Positions 36,665 through 46,067 are shown, numbered from the stretch's first letter. The stretch: DNA of 64,000 bases from Pseudomonas nitroreducens TX1 (GCF_000313755.1 NZ_AMZB01000137.1:1-64000); one strand, 5' to 3'. Made by a program: numbers and translations. The notes: generated from the letters alone by a model not told the origin.

Positions 36665-37476
36665 GGATTACCAAACTCGTAAATGATCACCATGCCGGCG
36701 TTTCCACCACCGCCAGCCAATGCCGCAGAACTAGCCCCGGCACATGCACCAGATCCGCCAGAACCTGGAGAAGTACCGGGTAGGCCAGCATTGGTGGGGC
36801 CAACCCCTCTTCCACCACCTGCGCCATTCGTAATAGGGGATCCAGCCCCATATCCAGATACAGAGCCATTTTGGGTTGCAACACCTACACCGCCCGGAAT
36901 TCCAGAGGCTTGCGTGATCGTCACGGCTCCCGCCACGCTCGGTGCTGCGCCTGGGGCGCCCCCGTTGTTAACTGCCGTGCTACTGGATGACACAGCACCA
37001 CCTGCACTACCACCACTACCGCCAGGGATAGATACAAAGGCTCCGATTGACGTGGTACCGCCAGCAGTTCCGGCGCCACCAGCCGACGCGCCTCCTGGTG
37101 CGCCAATGGTCAAAGCCAAAGACGCGCCAACCTGAGCTGACGTGAGATAACCATTCCAGAAACCGCCAGAAGCACCTCCAGCGCCAATAGCACCTTGCGC
37201 GGCAACGGTCGCTACAGTTCCACCACCGCCACCACCGCCAGACGTGGCGAAGATGACGGCAAGTGTCATGCCGGCTGACGGTGTGTATGTCGCCGCACCT
37301 GCGGTGAAAAACGTCTTAGGCGCACCGATGAGCCGGCCTGGCTTATCGCGTAGAATTGCGATGTATGATGCATACGTGCGCAGGTAGTCATCGATCAGGC
37401 CTGGAGACTCGGAACCGGCCGGGCTATTCGCCGAAGCAGTCTGCGACAGATCGTTGATAGAAGAAGGTAGCGGCAT
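36661..37476 (-). CDS. Glycine-rich tail fibre/appendage protein
   Basis: This 271-residue protein has an N-terminal region LPSSINDLSQTASANSPAGSES followed by DDYLRTYASYIAILRD, typical of the attachment end of podovirus tail fibres. A long Gly/Ala/Ser-rich region follows (GGGGGGG near 85, then many GG steps). Such collagen-free glycine-rich domains form adhesin-like tips in phage T2/S16-type proteins. A GGGAAG site precedes the ATG and a terminator lies just upstream. Confidence 0.75.
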   Translation of the reverse strand: MPLPSSINDLSQTASANSPAGSESPGLIDDYLRTYASYIAILRDKPGRLIGAPKTFFTAGAATYTPSAGMTLAVIFATSGGGGGGGTVATVAAQGAIGAGGASGGFWNGYLTSAQVGASLALTIGAPGGASAGGAGTAGGTTSIGAFVSIPGGSGGSAGGAVSSSSTAVNNGGAPGAAPSVAGAVTITQASGIPGGVGVATQNGSVSGYGAGSPITNGAGGGRGVGPTNAGLPGTSPGSGGSGACAGASSAALAGGGGNAGMVIIYEFGNP

Positions 37477-37491
37477 GGCTTTCTTCCCAAT

Positions 37492-37514
37492 AAAAAGCCC
37501 GCACTAGGCGGGCT
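37492..37514 (-). terminator. Terminator between ejection-protein and tail-fibre genes
   Basis: On the minus strand a 7-bp stem AGCCCGC/GCGGGCT with a 5-base loop is followed by TTTTTA. It would partly stop late transcription before the fibre genes unless antitermination is active. Confidence 0.7.
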
Positions 37515-37523
37515 GGAGGCGAG

Positions 37524-37715
37524 ATGGAACTGAAAGGCGCCATCCTGAAGACGATTCAGGTAACAGGGCCGTTCGTTGGTTTATGGCTTATCGTTTCGTT
37601 CGAACATTTCCTAATCAGGCTCGCAAAGCGATACCTGCCTCGTGGAAGCAAGATCAGGAAGTTCGTTTTGTGGTCTAGAGCCGATGAGCCCGACGAAGTT
37701 ATTCCGAAACGCTGA
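37524..37715 (+). CDS. Possible small membrane protein on the opposite strand (63 aa)
   Basis: A GGAGGCGAG site precedes the ATG. The peptide has one hydrophobic helix (about 10-30, VTGPFVGLWLIVSFEHFLI) and a very basic middle (RLAKRYLPRGSKIRKF). It opposes the late genes and its end overlaps the ejection-protein gene by 17 bases. It could be a second prophage-expressed gene, for example a superinfection-exclusion peptide, but no promoter is obvious. Confidence 0.45.
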   Translation: MELKGAILKTIQVTGPFVGLWLIVSFEHFLIRLAKRYLPRGSKIRKFVLWSRADEPDEVIPKR

Positions 37716-39855
37716 GCAGGCCAGGAGTAGTCAGAAGAGGAAGCCTGCTAGCCGCTTTCTGGACTGGCATGGGCGTCAGGAGACCGCTGCCTGAGTTTAG
37801 AGCTGCGCCAACATCTGACATTTGCTTGAATTTACCTAGGCCGGTAATGGCAATATTTATTGCTTTAGGAACTCCAGGAAGAGGTATTTGTTGCAGCATG
37901 CGCATCATATTCGCTGCCGTCGCAGAACCTGCTGGCTTTATCGGTGCATTATTGATATTCCCTGCTGCACGCAAAATCCTTTGGTAGTCATCCCATCCAT
38001 TTTTCCCGAAGAGAACCTCACCTTTTTCTGGGCCTATCCTATCAAGGGCTGTTCGCAATCCTCTTGTTGTGAAGGTGCCTCCGGTTTCACCTTGCAATGT
38101 AGATGAATCGCGGATGTAGGCTTTTGCTGCATCACGCAACGAACTAAGCATGGGGACGCCTCGCTCAGCCTCGACTCTCGCTAGGCTATTAAGGTCATCC
38201 ACGCGCATGGAGCTGATGAGATCAGGGAGTCTTTCAGGGGTATAACGACCCTTCAATACCTTTTCTACCAAAGGGTTGGACTCTTGGAATCTGAATCTGT
38301 CAGCAGCTGCTGCGCGCGCGGCACGGAATGCCTCTGCGATACCTGTATATCCAGCATCTTGTCCGCTAGTCGGCACAAGTTCACCGTTGAACGGAATAAG
38401 ATCAGTAGACTGCGGGCCAGACAGCCCATTGCTAGGGCCAGAAATCCTATCGCTGCCAAATCCTGGCTGCGTAAAAACCCTGCTACCTTGCGGCTGAACG
38501 CCAGGATTGGGGCGCAGTGTAGCTGCAGCCGCTTCGCCATTATCAATCACATCAATTAAGTGATTTTTGACTATTCCGAGAGCCTTTGCCTCTGCTGGAT
38601 CAGTAGTAGAGTAGATGCGCCCATTTATTGCCTGCAGGCGCTGCAGTGCAGTACCCATATCAAAAGGCTCTTTGCCTCCAGTAACGCGCTTAAACCAAAG
38701 CAGCGTGTCCTTTGGCAGTTTTGCGCCAAGCATTTGCTGGTCTAGATCAATAGATGCCCGATTTACAAATTGATGAGGATCAAGCGGAATATCGCGACCA
38801 GCAGTCGCTCTTGCTTGATTGTAGAGTGCATCAGCTTTGCTCTTAAGGGCAGAGTCATAGCCAGTAATGGCTTCCTCAAGCTTCTTGCCCATTTGATAAT
38901 CAGATGCACTGCCAGCGTCCTTGGTAACACCTTGGACAAGCTTCTGGTTGGCATCCTTGAAGCGCGCAGCTATCTGGTCATCAACTGTATTGAGGTTATT
39001 TTCCAACCACCAATCCTTGGCATCACGAGTAACCCATCCGCGAGTCGGAGTTATGCCAAGAGAGTTGAAATCAGCAAGTCGTGCTAATTGCTTCTCATCT
39101 AGTACATCAAGATCTTCGACTGAACGCTTGCCAATCTTTATGATCTGCTTTTGTGCCTCTCTAGGTAGCGCATTAAAGTCGATGCCACTAGACGCTAGTC
39201 GAGCGGTTATTTCCGCCTGCATATCTCGAGTTGGAGTTAGGGCCGATTTAATCGAACCCGCAATCTTCCCGAGACCTCTCCCTAGTGCGAGGCCGGCACT
39301 CCCGCCAATTGCGCCCACTCCAGCATTTTGAATGCGGTCACCAATATCGCCAGGCTGCGAAAGCGCGCCCCAACCAGCGCCTACCGCTGCCGCTTGCTTG
39401 TAGCTAGCAGGGGAAATAACTGCATTCCCTGCAGCCTCAATGCCGCGTCCAGCAGCTTGCCCAAGCGCGCCAACGCCTCGTGCAGCACCAAGAAGCTTAC
39501 CAGCACCCTGCAGCCCCTTGCCGCCGACGTACATCAATCCAGCCTGACCGCCGATATTGCCAATCAGCCCGGCAGGGTCACTCATAAGCTGCTTGTCTGC
39601 TTCTGGCATTGGCTCGGTAACAATGTGCTTGCCAATGACACCATCAGGAGTGAAGCCGACACCGAGCAGTAGGTCGTTAGTCGCTTTACCTGCGCCAATC
39701 ATGCCGCGCTGCAGCCAGTTCGTATCTTCAAGATAGTTAGGCGATGCATCAGGCATTGAGGTAGGAGCCACCATTTTTGGCGCTGCCACACGAGGCGCAG
39801 ATGCCTGCTCCTGCTCAAGACGGTGGCGAAACTCAAACTCTTCCTGCTCAGTCAT
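37699..39855 (-). CDS. Large internal virion (DNA ejection) protein
   Basis: This 718-residue protein has a Gly/Ala-rich membrane-active-looking stretch (about 95-215) with several weakly hydrophobic helices, then a mainly helical remainder. Its place, last of three to four large proteins after the tail hub genes, and its composition match the DNA-transfer proteins (gp7/gp16/gp20 class) of P22-like phages, which leave the capsid to form a channel in the cell envelope. No lytic enzyme motif is visible. It overlaps the previous gene by four bases. Confidence 0.65.
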   Translation of the reverse strand: MTEQEEFEFRHRLEQEQASAPRVAAPKMVAPTSMPDASPNYLEDTNWLQRGMIGAGKATNDLLLGVGFTPDGVIGKHIVTEPMPEADKQLMSDPAGLIGNIGGQAGLMYVGGKGLQGAGKLLGAARGVGALGQAAGRGIEAAGNAVISPASYKQAAAVGAGWGALSQPGDIGDRIQNAGVGAIGGSAGLALGRGLGKIAGSIKSALTPTRDMQAEITARLASSGIDFNALPREAQKQIIKIGKRSVEDLDVLDEKQLARLADFNSLGITPTRGWVTRDAKDWWLENNLNTVDDQIAARFKDANQKLVQGVTKDAGSASDYQMGKKLEEAITGYDSALKSKADALYNQARATAGRDIPLDPHQFVNRASIDLDQQMLGAKLPKDTLLWFKRVTGGKEPFDMGTALQRLQAINGRIYSTTDPAEAKALGIVKNHLIDVIDNGEAAAATLRPNPGVQPQGSRVFTQPGFGSDRISGPSNGLSGPQSTDLIPFNGELVPTSGQDAGYTGIAEAFRAARAAAADRFRFQESNPLVEKVLKGRYTPERLPDLISSMRVDDLNSLARVEAERGVPMLSSLRDAAKAYIRDSSTLQGETGGTFTTRGLRTALDRIGPEKGEVLFGKNGWDDYQRILRAAGNINNAPIKPAGSATAANMMRMLQQIPLPGVPKAINIAITGLGKFKQMSDVGAALNSGSGLLTPMPVQKAASRLPLLTTPGLLSVSE

Positions 39856-41069
39856 TGGCTCATCCCCTGTTGACGCTTCCAGGCCTGATAACGAGCTTCT
39901 TTGTCCTGGTCAGAATAGGTGCCTACCGCCTGCTTCGGTTGTGGCTGTGCTGGAGCCGGCTGTTGCGTCTGACCGCTATATTTGTCAACGAGGATCTGCA
40001 TAGCATCCAAGGCAGCCATGCGCTCCTCAACTGGTATAGTCGGATCGCTAACCTTGCCGGCCATCGCTTTGTAGTTCTCAACGTCTCGGTCAGACTGAGG
40101 GCCTTCCATGCGGGGCATGAACATCAGCATGTTCCCGCCAATGACACCAAGCTTGGCTGCTGCCTGCGCCTCTGGGCTGCTCTTGCCAAAAAAGCGCTTA
40201 CCAGTATCACGGATAGCACCTAAGCCACTTGAAGTTGCATCAGGAAGGATCTTTCTTGCCTCTTGGATCATGCCGCCAAGCTTCTGCATATTTTGCTGGT
40301 TCTTTGCAGTCGCTTCCGCAAGTGGACCAGACATAACTTGGGCACCAAGCTCCGTTACGGCAGGAGTCGCAGAGCCAGTTCCCTTATCAATAAGGTAATT
40401 TTTACCGTCTGCGCCAACAACGATCTGAGTCCGCTGCGCCTGACGGTTGATGTTGTTGGCATCCTGCATGATCGCATTTTGCTGACGCTGGTTCTCAATG
40501 CCTGCCCAACCGCGGGCATTCGCAGCAAGTTCCGCGGGAGACATGCTAACGGCATACCCCTGGCCTGCAGTTGGTGTGACGAACTGCTTTGAACCACCCA
40601 GGTCTACCAACTGAGGGGCGACATAGCTGTCTATGCCATCCCCGACACGGTTGCCGAATTCGTCTAGCTGAATCGTCTGCTTGGTGCCGTTGATGCCTGG
40701 CACTTCCAGGGTGCGAGCAACCTTGGTCTTTCCTGCGTTAGGCGCCTGACCATATTTCGCGAGATCGTCAGGGGATACGCCAAGAGCAATGGCAGACTTC
40801 CAGTCAAATGTGGTGTTCCCGTCTTTGTCAGTACCATACAGAGTCGGTAGCTGCTCCATTTGACGCTGTTTCATCTGCATTGCCTGATTCTTCAGCGCAT
40901 TCGACGACGCAGCGTTATACCCAGCCACGCCCGCCAGACCTGCAGTGCCAAGGCTATTGAGAGGCGCCCCACGGCGAGCCCCGGCAAGGCCGCCGAAAGC
41001 CGCAGATAGCAGCCCCATGCCAATCGGGGTATTAACGAAGTCGAGCAGCCCGCCAGAGTTCGTAGCCAT
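39852..41069 (-). CDS. Internal virion/ejection-type protein
   Basis: This 405-residue protein has a Gly/Ala-rich N-terminal hydrophobic region (MGLLSAAFGGLAGARRG, then LGTAGLAGVAGY), a Gln- and Asn-rich middle (ENQRQQNAIMQDANNINRQAQ) and a Pro/Gln-rich C-terminus. No enzymatic motif. It is taken as a DNA-transfer protein by position and composition. Confidence 0.6.
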   Translation of the reverse strand: MATNSGGLLDFVNTPIGMGLLSAAFGGLAGARRGAPLNSLGTAGLAGVAGYNAASSNALKNQAMQMKQRQMEQLPTLYGTDKDGNTTFDWKSAIALGVSPDDLAKYGQAPNAGKTKVARTLEVPGINGTKQTIQLDEFGNRVGDGIDSYVAPQLVDLGGSKQFVTPTAGQGYAVSMSPAELAANARGWAGIENQRQQNAIMQDANNINRQAQRTQIVVGADGKNYLIDKGTGSATPAVTELGAQVMSGPLAEATAKNQQNMQKLGGMIQEARKILPDATSSGLGAIRDTGKRFFGKSSPEAQAAAKLGVIGGNMLMFMPRMEGPQSDRDVENYKAMAGKVSDPTIPVEERMAALDAMQILVDKYSGQTQQPAPAQPQPKQAVGTYSDQDKEARYQAWKRQQGMSQ

Positions 41070-41070
41070 A

Positions 41071-41757
41071 TCAGAATCCCCCCATCATCCGGCGCTGCTG
41101 CATGGCTTGCTGCCTGCGCTGAATCAGGTTGTTCTGGCTGCCTTGAGCGAGTTGCGCGAGTGATTCTGGACCACCGGTAACTTGCTGTTGAGGCTGAGCC
41201 GCCAGAGGCTCCTGAGACTGCGTGGACAGAAGGCCTGCTGCCTGTTGCCCATACTGTGCAGCCTCCATATATGGCTTTGCTGCAGTATTGAAACTCGAAA
41301 GCTTGCTGCCCATGGTGCTGAGCAGGCCAGGTGACTGTCCGCCAGCGTAGGTGGCATTACCAACACCACCCGATACCACTGGTTGACCAACGCCATATCC
41401 GGCAGCACCAGGACTTGCTGCCGCTGCACCTTGACCGCCACTCAGGAGGCCTCCTGCCTGCCCAGCGCCATAACCACCTGCAAACATGCCCGCGATGGTG
41501 CGTGCAACGCCATGCATGGTCTTGCCCGGGCCTGTGTTGATACCCGCATCCTCGGCCTCACCATAGCGCTGCGGAGCCGCGCCTCCCCATTGGTCAACGA
41601 GTGGCTTGTCATCAGTTCCGAGGACCCCATTCCACATCTTGGTGGAGAATGGGTCTGCAGAGCCGTATAGGAGGCGAGCAGGGTTATCTTTGATCTGATT
41701 CCCCATGCCTTTCAGGTTGAACAGCTCAAAGCTGCCTACATCACCAAGCCAGCTCAT
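41071..41757 (-). CDS. Virion-associated protein, Gly/Gln-rich
   Basis: This 228-residue protein is Gly/Ala-rich in the middle (ARTIAGMFAGGYGAGQAGGLL) and Gln-rich at the end (QRRQQAMQQRRMMGG). It begins inside the stop of the upstream gene (overlap) and is in the ejection-protein block. Function is unknown. Confidence 0.55.
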   Translation of the reverse strand: MSWLGDVGSFELFNLKGMGNQIKDNPARLLYGSADPFSTKMWNGVLGTDDKPLVDQWGGAAPQRYGEAEDAGINTGPGKTMHGVARTIAGMFAGGYGAGQAGGLLSGGQGAAAASPGAAGYGVGQPVVSGGVGNATYAGGQSPGLLSTMGSKLSSFNTAAKPYMEAAQYGQQAAGLLSTQSQEPLAAQPQQQVTGGPESLAQLAQGSQNNLIQRRQQAMQQRRMMGGF

Positions 41758-42713
41758 TTCCCACCCCCGGACGATTTAGTAGTAGTGGTGGTGCCAAGTC
41801 CAGACCCGAATACACCTGCCATCGCGGCAAGCTTCTTATATGGGTCGTTCTGCTGATCCAGATAGTTCTGGTATTGCGCATCCAGCTTCTGCTGTTGGTT
41901 GTCTTGATACATATTCGCGGCGTTCATGAAGTTGTTTGCAACGCCGAGCTGCTGGTTTTCATAGCCTGGAGCCAATCCAAGCATCTGACCGCGTAGAGAG
42001 TCGTTCCTTGACGCATAATCCTGACCAAGCCCAGCGTTGAACTGGTTGGTCTGCAGGTTTCGATTGATCTGACTTTCTGCTAACTGCTGTTGATTGCCAT
42101 AATCCTGCATGCGCATCCCAGATGCAGTATTTGCAAGATTCTTCGTCAAATCATTCATGGCGTTCTGAGTTGCAGCTTGCGCTCCGGTGTTACCGAATGA
42201 ACCGGAATTTACCATTTGAGTGGTTAGGCCAGGAGCAACGGCATTGTTGTAGTTCCTGGTAATGTCACCGAGTGCAGCATCGATATTTTGCTGAAGATAC
42301 GGGTTTGAGCCAGCATATTGATTGCTGCCACCATTCCCAATATACCCATACGGGTTCTGCGTGGCGGCTTGACCAGAGTTAAGCGAGTTAGTAACTGTGT
42401 TTCTGGCCGCATTCATGGCGGAATCGCCAGAATTGAACATCTCACCAAGGCGCGCTGTTGCTGCGTTCTGGTATGGATTTATGTCAGCAACTTGCTGACC
42501 GCCATATGCCTGATAAGGGGTGTTGGACAGTCCCATTGCCTTATTGGCATATGCCGTTGCCAGTGGCTTCAGCTCCTTCGGAATTTCCGTAGTGGTGGTG
42601 CTTTTCCCACCGCCTCCACCGCCACCGCCACAGATCAAGCGGCCAGCCTCAATCCTAGTGCAGCTATCGCCAAAAGGCTCACCCATAGCGTAAAGATCGC
42701 GCCGACTGATCAT
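41754..42713 (-). CDS. Virion-associated protein, Asn/Gln-rich
   Basis: This 319-residue protein has an N-terminal run of eight glycines (about 30-37), then an Asn/Gln/Ala-rich sequence with repeated NQQ, NPY and AAN patterns through to a Thr-rich tail (TTTTTK). The start at 42713 overlaps the stop of the GNAT-like gene (ATGA); an open frame continues upstream inside that gene but is not needed. Likely an ejected or tail-hub protein by position. Confidence 0.6.
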   Translation of the reverse strand: MISRRDLYAMGEPFGDSCTRIEAGRLICGGGGGGGGKSTTTTEIPKELKPLATAYANKAMGLSNTPYQAYGGQQVADINPYQNAATARLGEMFNSGDSAMNAARNTVTNSLNSGQAATQNPYGYIGNGGSNQYAGSNPYLQQNIDAALGDITRNYNNAVAPGLTTQMVNSGSFGNTGAQAATQNAMNDLTKNLANTASGMRMQDYGNQQQLAESQINRNLQTNQFNAGLGQDYASRNDSLRGQMLGLAPGYENQQLGVANNFMNAANMYQDNQQQKLDAQYQNYLDQQNDPYKKLAAMAGVFGSGLGTTTTTKSSGGGK

Positions 42714-43117
42714 ACTTTGACCTCCAGAATCTGGTAGACAGGCTCGAAGCCGCACTTCATTTGATAAAGTCGCGCCTGGGCTGGCTTCGCGGCGCAGCGG
42801 ATTACTGAGCATCCGATTGAGCGAGACATGGCGCGTAATGGCTCAAGGCAGCGGTGGAAATATCCGCCCGGGGCAACGAGATCAGTGACCATCATCACAC
42901 GCATATTTGGCAGCTGATCGATACGGACGACTGCCCAACCAACCTTCTTCCCATCGTCATCAAGACGCAGAAGGATGCGCTCGCCGCGGGACAGGATGAG
43001 CTTCAGCTGATCCCCTGTAATCTCCCCTCCAGAGGTATCGCAAGCCTCCTTCAGGACATGAGCGCCGTCCTGCCATGCAAAGTCAATTTGCGCGGCATTG
43101 ATAGGAATCAGATTCAT
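42710..43117 (-). CDS. GNAT-like protein of the virion gene block
   Basis: This 135-residue protein resembles small acetyltransferase-like proteins found among structural genes of podoviruses. It shows GWAVVRIDQLPNMRVMMVTD, then LVAPGGYFHRCLEPLRAMS and LYQMKCGFEPVYQILEV, the usual GNAT C-terminal strand with a GFE turn. The acetyl-CoA loop is poorly conserved, so activity is doubtful. It shares one base with the preceding gene's stop. Confidence 0.6.
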   Translation of the reverse strand: MNLIPINAAQIDFAWQDGAHVLKEACDTSGGEITGDQLKLILSRGERILLRLDDDGKKVGWAVVRIDQLPNMRVMMVTDLVAPGGYFHRCLEPLRAMSRSIGCSVIRCAAKPAQARLYQMKCGFEPVYQILEVKV

Positions 43118-43410
43118 CAGTTACCTGTCAGGAATCGGCATTGGACCCAAGTACCTGGAGTTCCGGCCGCAACACACTGCCAGCCATGAATCACATACTT
43201 TGATCCAGCGGAACCAAGTTCAGTCGGGGTGAGATTCATCACGAAGTCACCTTGCTGATATGACCCTGACAATGGAGCAGAGGTTAGGGCCTGATAGAAG
43301 CCAGCAATTCGTCCTTCGGAAAGCAAGTTAACCTGGGTTGCGTGCTCGCGAAGCTCACGTTGCAGGACAGGATCATTCGTTCCTACACGTGGCGTCGTGT
43401 TCAGCTTCAT
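43117..43410 (-). CDS. Small virion-block protein (97 aa)
   Basis: It begins MKLNTTPRVGTNDPVLQREL, with a short helix and then beta-rich sequence (GSYQQGDFVMNLTPTELGSA, KYVIHGWQCVAAG). Similar short proteins sit between hub and ejection genes in related phages; function unknown. It lies eight bases after the hub gene. Confidence 0.6.
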   Translation of the reverse strand: MKLNTTPRVGTNDPVLQRELREHATQVNLLSEGRIAGFYQALTSAPLSGSYQQGDFVMNLTPTELGSAGSKYVIHGWQCVAAGTPGTWVQCRFLTGN

Positions 43411-43418
43411 TGGTGTAC

Positions 43419-44864
43419 TCAGCGCATACCTGCCTTAACCAAGTCCGCATCCATATGCGTGATCTTGGCGGGGCCAGTGAATGTGAATGTTGCTTTGTGC
43501 CAGCGCGCCGTCTGACGCACATCGAATTTCCCATCAAGAACACTGCCTGAGCCGGTAGCAAGGAATCCTGTACCGGAGTTCTGCTGCGCAAATACCTGAG
43601 CGCTAGACGCAGAAGGCGACACCGCATAGCGAAGTCGAATGCTGTTCAGGGTAGTGACAGTGAAGTCATCTCCCACCTCGCCAGTCGTCATGGAGCCGCC
43701 AGTAGACAGGCCGGTCATGCTCTGGAGTTGATGGGAGGTGTCGAAGATTGCTAGTGACTTGCCGCCAGATAGCCAGAACTGAGAATCGAACGAATAGGAC
43801 GAAAGCCCATCGATTGTGGATGAATACGTGGGTAATCCATCAATCGTTACGCCTGGCTGCACATAGTTCAAGGCAGCTTCAATCTGTCGGTTCGCGATGC
43901 CCCAGCGCTTGGCAATGACGTGATAAACGATTGCTGCATCAGGTGTAGTCGAACTATTGGAAGGGAAGAAGACCCACACGAGGTTCTTCTGCCGATCAAA
44001 GCTGCAGATGGTCCTGTAGCGATACTGCGGATTGCAATTATCGAAGAACCACTGTCGGATCACGCCATCAGCCACCGGGATAGGGCGCGTCCCGTCAAAA
44101 ATCCACATGTTGTCGTCGCCCACAAAGAAGTGAGCGCCGCCAATATCGCAAATTGCTTCCTTCCCTACACATCCAGCCTCGCCGCCAGGCACTTGAATCC
44201 AGTTCCATACGGTCGGAGCGCCAACATATGAGCCAAGGTAAATGGATCGCTGTTTGTAGGCGATAGCATATTCGCCTAAGCGCATTCCGGCAGTCAGGCG
44301 CCCTGCAGTCGCAACAAGTCGCCCTGATGTTGCCTGAGTAGCAATGCTCGGAGTCCAACTTGTATCGTCGAAGGCTGCCGAGCAGGCCCAGCCATCAGGC
44401 TTTTCGCTGCCATCATTCAGGTTCAACGCCATCACGAAGGCGCCAACCGTAAAAACGATCTCTGCCTTTGGTGCAGTGGCAATATCCGCAAAGGCCCCAG
44501 ACGTAGAGCGCTGAATGACATCTGCCCGGTTAGCGCAAAGCGTGGCATCACCGAACTGAGTGATAGACCAGCGAGTATCTACGCCGCCGTTGTAGTTTCC
44601 AGCGCGCGACACATCAACCCAAGAGCCTGCAGAGAACTCATAGAGCTTTGTCGTAGTCCCAGCAATGATGCGCCGTGTGTCATCCAGCTTCGATACAACT
44701 GCTGCGCCAATGCAAGCCGCTGGCAAAACAGGAGTGCTACCTGGGATGGCTGGGGAAGGCGCGCACTCCATGCCATTCTGGTACGGGATGAGATTAGAGC
44801 ACCCGCTGATCAACCCAGGCGTCGTGACATCAGCATCCGGAGCGAAGCCGACAATGGGGATCAT
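43419..44864 (-). CDS. Tail hub / packaged-DNA stabilisation protein (P22 gp10-like)
   Basis: This 481-residue beta-rich protein starts IPIVGFAPDADVTTPGLISG. It carries repeated propeller-like blades (DDTRRIIAGTTTKLYEFSAG, GDATLCANRADVIQRS, GGAHFFVGDDNMWIFDG). The N-terminus and position immediately after the connector gene match the P22 gp10-like hub proteins that plug the portal. It overlaps the connector gene by four bases. Confidence 0.72.
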   Translation of the reverse strand: MIPIVGFAPDADVTTPGLISGCSNLIPYQNGMECAPSPAIPGSTPVLPAACIGAAVVSKLDDTRRIIAGTTTKLYEFSAGSWVDVSRAGNYNGGVDTRWSITQFGDATLCANRADVIQRSTSGAFADIATAPKAEIVFTVGAFVMALNLNDGSEKPDGWACSAAFDDTSWTPSIATQATSGRLVATAGRLTAGMRLGEYAIAYKQRSIYLGSYVGAPTVWNWIQVPGGEAGCVGKEAICDIGGAHFFVGDDNMWIFDGTRPIPVADGVIRQWFFDNCNPQYRYRTICSFDRQKNLVWVFFPSNSSTTPDAAIVYHVIAKRWGIANRQIEAALNYVQPGVTIDGLPTYSSTIDGLSSYSFDSQFWLSGGKSLAIFDTSHQLQSMTGLSTGGSMTTGEVGDDFTVTTLNSIRLRYAVSPSASSAQVFAQQNSGTGFLATGSGSVLDGKFDVRQTARWHKATFTFTGPAKITHMDADLVKAGMR

Positions 44865-45466
44865 CGTGCACGAACCTTCATGGTCGACCCGGAATACCAG
44901 TCGATTCCATTGATGTTGTCCACAGCCTCCTGATATAGCGATTGCCAGACAGGAAGACGCTCGTCGTTCTTCAGGAATGGCTCTGCAGAAATCAGGGATG
45001 CATAGAGGTACGCGCTAGGCCACGCAGTCAGGAGCCAATTTGTCGTATTGGATGCTGACAATGCGGGGATCCGCTGCTGATAGGTCAACTCTACCGAGTA
45101 AACGCCGTCCGGAATGGGGGCAAGCTCGATGTTCGAGCCAACCACCGTGAAAACTACAGGCTGCCCTGAGCGATTGTCCGCGTAGTCAATGCTCAGCTCG
45201 TCTGGCGACCTATAGGACAGAGGCTGGTTATAGGTACCCAGAATCTGGAGGCGACGCATCTCCAGCATATCGGCAGGCAAGGCAACCGTACTGGTTCCAC
45301 CCACCGTCGAAAGCGTTGTTTTCGCTTCCATAGCGCGCGTCTTCAGGTCGCCACTCAGCCGATCTTCAGCCAGCGCAATGAAGTCCGGAATATTGGCAGA
45401 GAGGTCTGACCGGTTGAGCCAGTTTGCTACGGAGGTCTGCAGGTCGGAGTAGGTCGCAATGCTCAT
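44861..45466 (-). CDS. Head-tail adaptor protein (SU10-type/P22 gp4-like)
   Basis: This 201-residue protein starts IATYSDLQTSVANWLNRSDL followed by IPDFIALAEDRLSGDL. It then has PADMLEMRRLQI and LTYQQRIPALSA, the pattern of podovirus adaptor proteins that bind under the portal ring. Its neighbours (capsid upstream, hub downstream) agree. Confidence 0.78.
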   Translation of the reverse strand: MSIATYSDLQTSVANWLNRSDLSANIPDFIALAEDRLSGDLKTRAMEAKTTLSTVGGTSTVALPADMLEMRRLQILGTYNQPLSYRSPDELSIDYADNRSGQPVVFTVVGSNIELAPIPDGVYSVELTYQQRIPALSASNTTNWLLTAWPSAYLYASLISAEPFLKNDERLPVWQSLYQEAVDNINGIDWYSGSTMKVRAR

Positions 45467-45759
45467 ACAGCCCCCGGCCAGACGCGGAACGCCTTCAGAT
45501 CCGGATCATTCAGCATGCGCTTGATGTGCTCTTTGTTGACACACCACTCCCGGAAGGTAATCCCGTGATCGTTGCAGTACTTCTCAATCATCACGTAAGG
45601 GATGGAGGCGGCATGCTTCATCTCTGAACTGCCGTACATACCGGCGTTGTGCTTGGTCTTGGTGAATTCCGCGATAGGCGTGCAGTCCTGGGTGCGCTGC
45701 ACGGTCATCTTGCCGTCGTGGAAGTGGAATTTCGTGTCCAGATCAAGCGCGTCGGTCAT
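45463..45759 (-). CDS. Phage protein of the head gene block (98 aa)
   Basis: The start at 45759 shares one base with the previous stop (ATG/TAA overlap); the 72 codons of open frame upstream belong to another reading frame. The protein is soluble (TKFHFHDGKMTVQRTQDCTP...ITFREWCVNKEHIKRML), with a C-terminal helical part. I do not recognise a family. Confidence 0.65.
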   Translation of the reverse strand: MTDALDLDTKFHFHDGKMTVQRTQDCTPIAEFTKTKHNAGMYGSSEMKHAASIPYVMIEKYCNDHGITFREWCVNKEHIKRMLNDPDLKAFRVWPGAV

Positions 45760-46067
45760 TACATGTTCTCCAGCGGCGACACTTGGACGATGCCGGCAGC
45801 AGAAACCTGAATGGCGGCGATCTTGGTGAGCTGGTGAACAGCGAGAATCACGGCGTCGCCAGGCTGTACCTGTAGATCGGTGGTTACCGCGGTAACAGTG
45901 CCGTTGCCGAGGCGCACGCAGGCCGGTGCGGTTGCCGCAATGCGAATGTACTTCGGGATTTCGCCGGACTGGCAAAGCGGAATGTTGGCGCTCGCAGAGG
46001 TGCCAGTCGTGGCGATAGAAACGCCCGTGACGACGACACTGATCGCACCCTCGAAGGTGTTGCTCAT
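45759..46067 (-). CDS. Phage head-block protein, beta-rich (102 aa)
   Basis: The protein begins MSNTFEGAISVVVTGVSIAT and is rich in Val, Thr and Ala throughout. Such composition fits a small beta-sandwich capsid decoration or head-completion protein, but this is only inferred. The ATG at 46067 has a GGAG site. Confidence 0.6.
   Translation of the reverse strand: MSNTFEGAISVVVTGVSIATTGTSASANIPLCQSGEIPKYIRIAATAPACVRLGNGTVTAVTTDLQVQPGDAVILAVHQLTKIAAIQVSAAGIVQVSPLENM

Noticed and set aside
36700-37300. CRISPR-like or tandem repeat suspicion in the Gly-rich region
   Set aside because: The repetition comes from GGN codons of the glycine-rich tail protein; there are no regular repeats and spacers.
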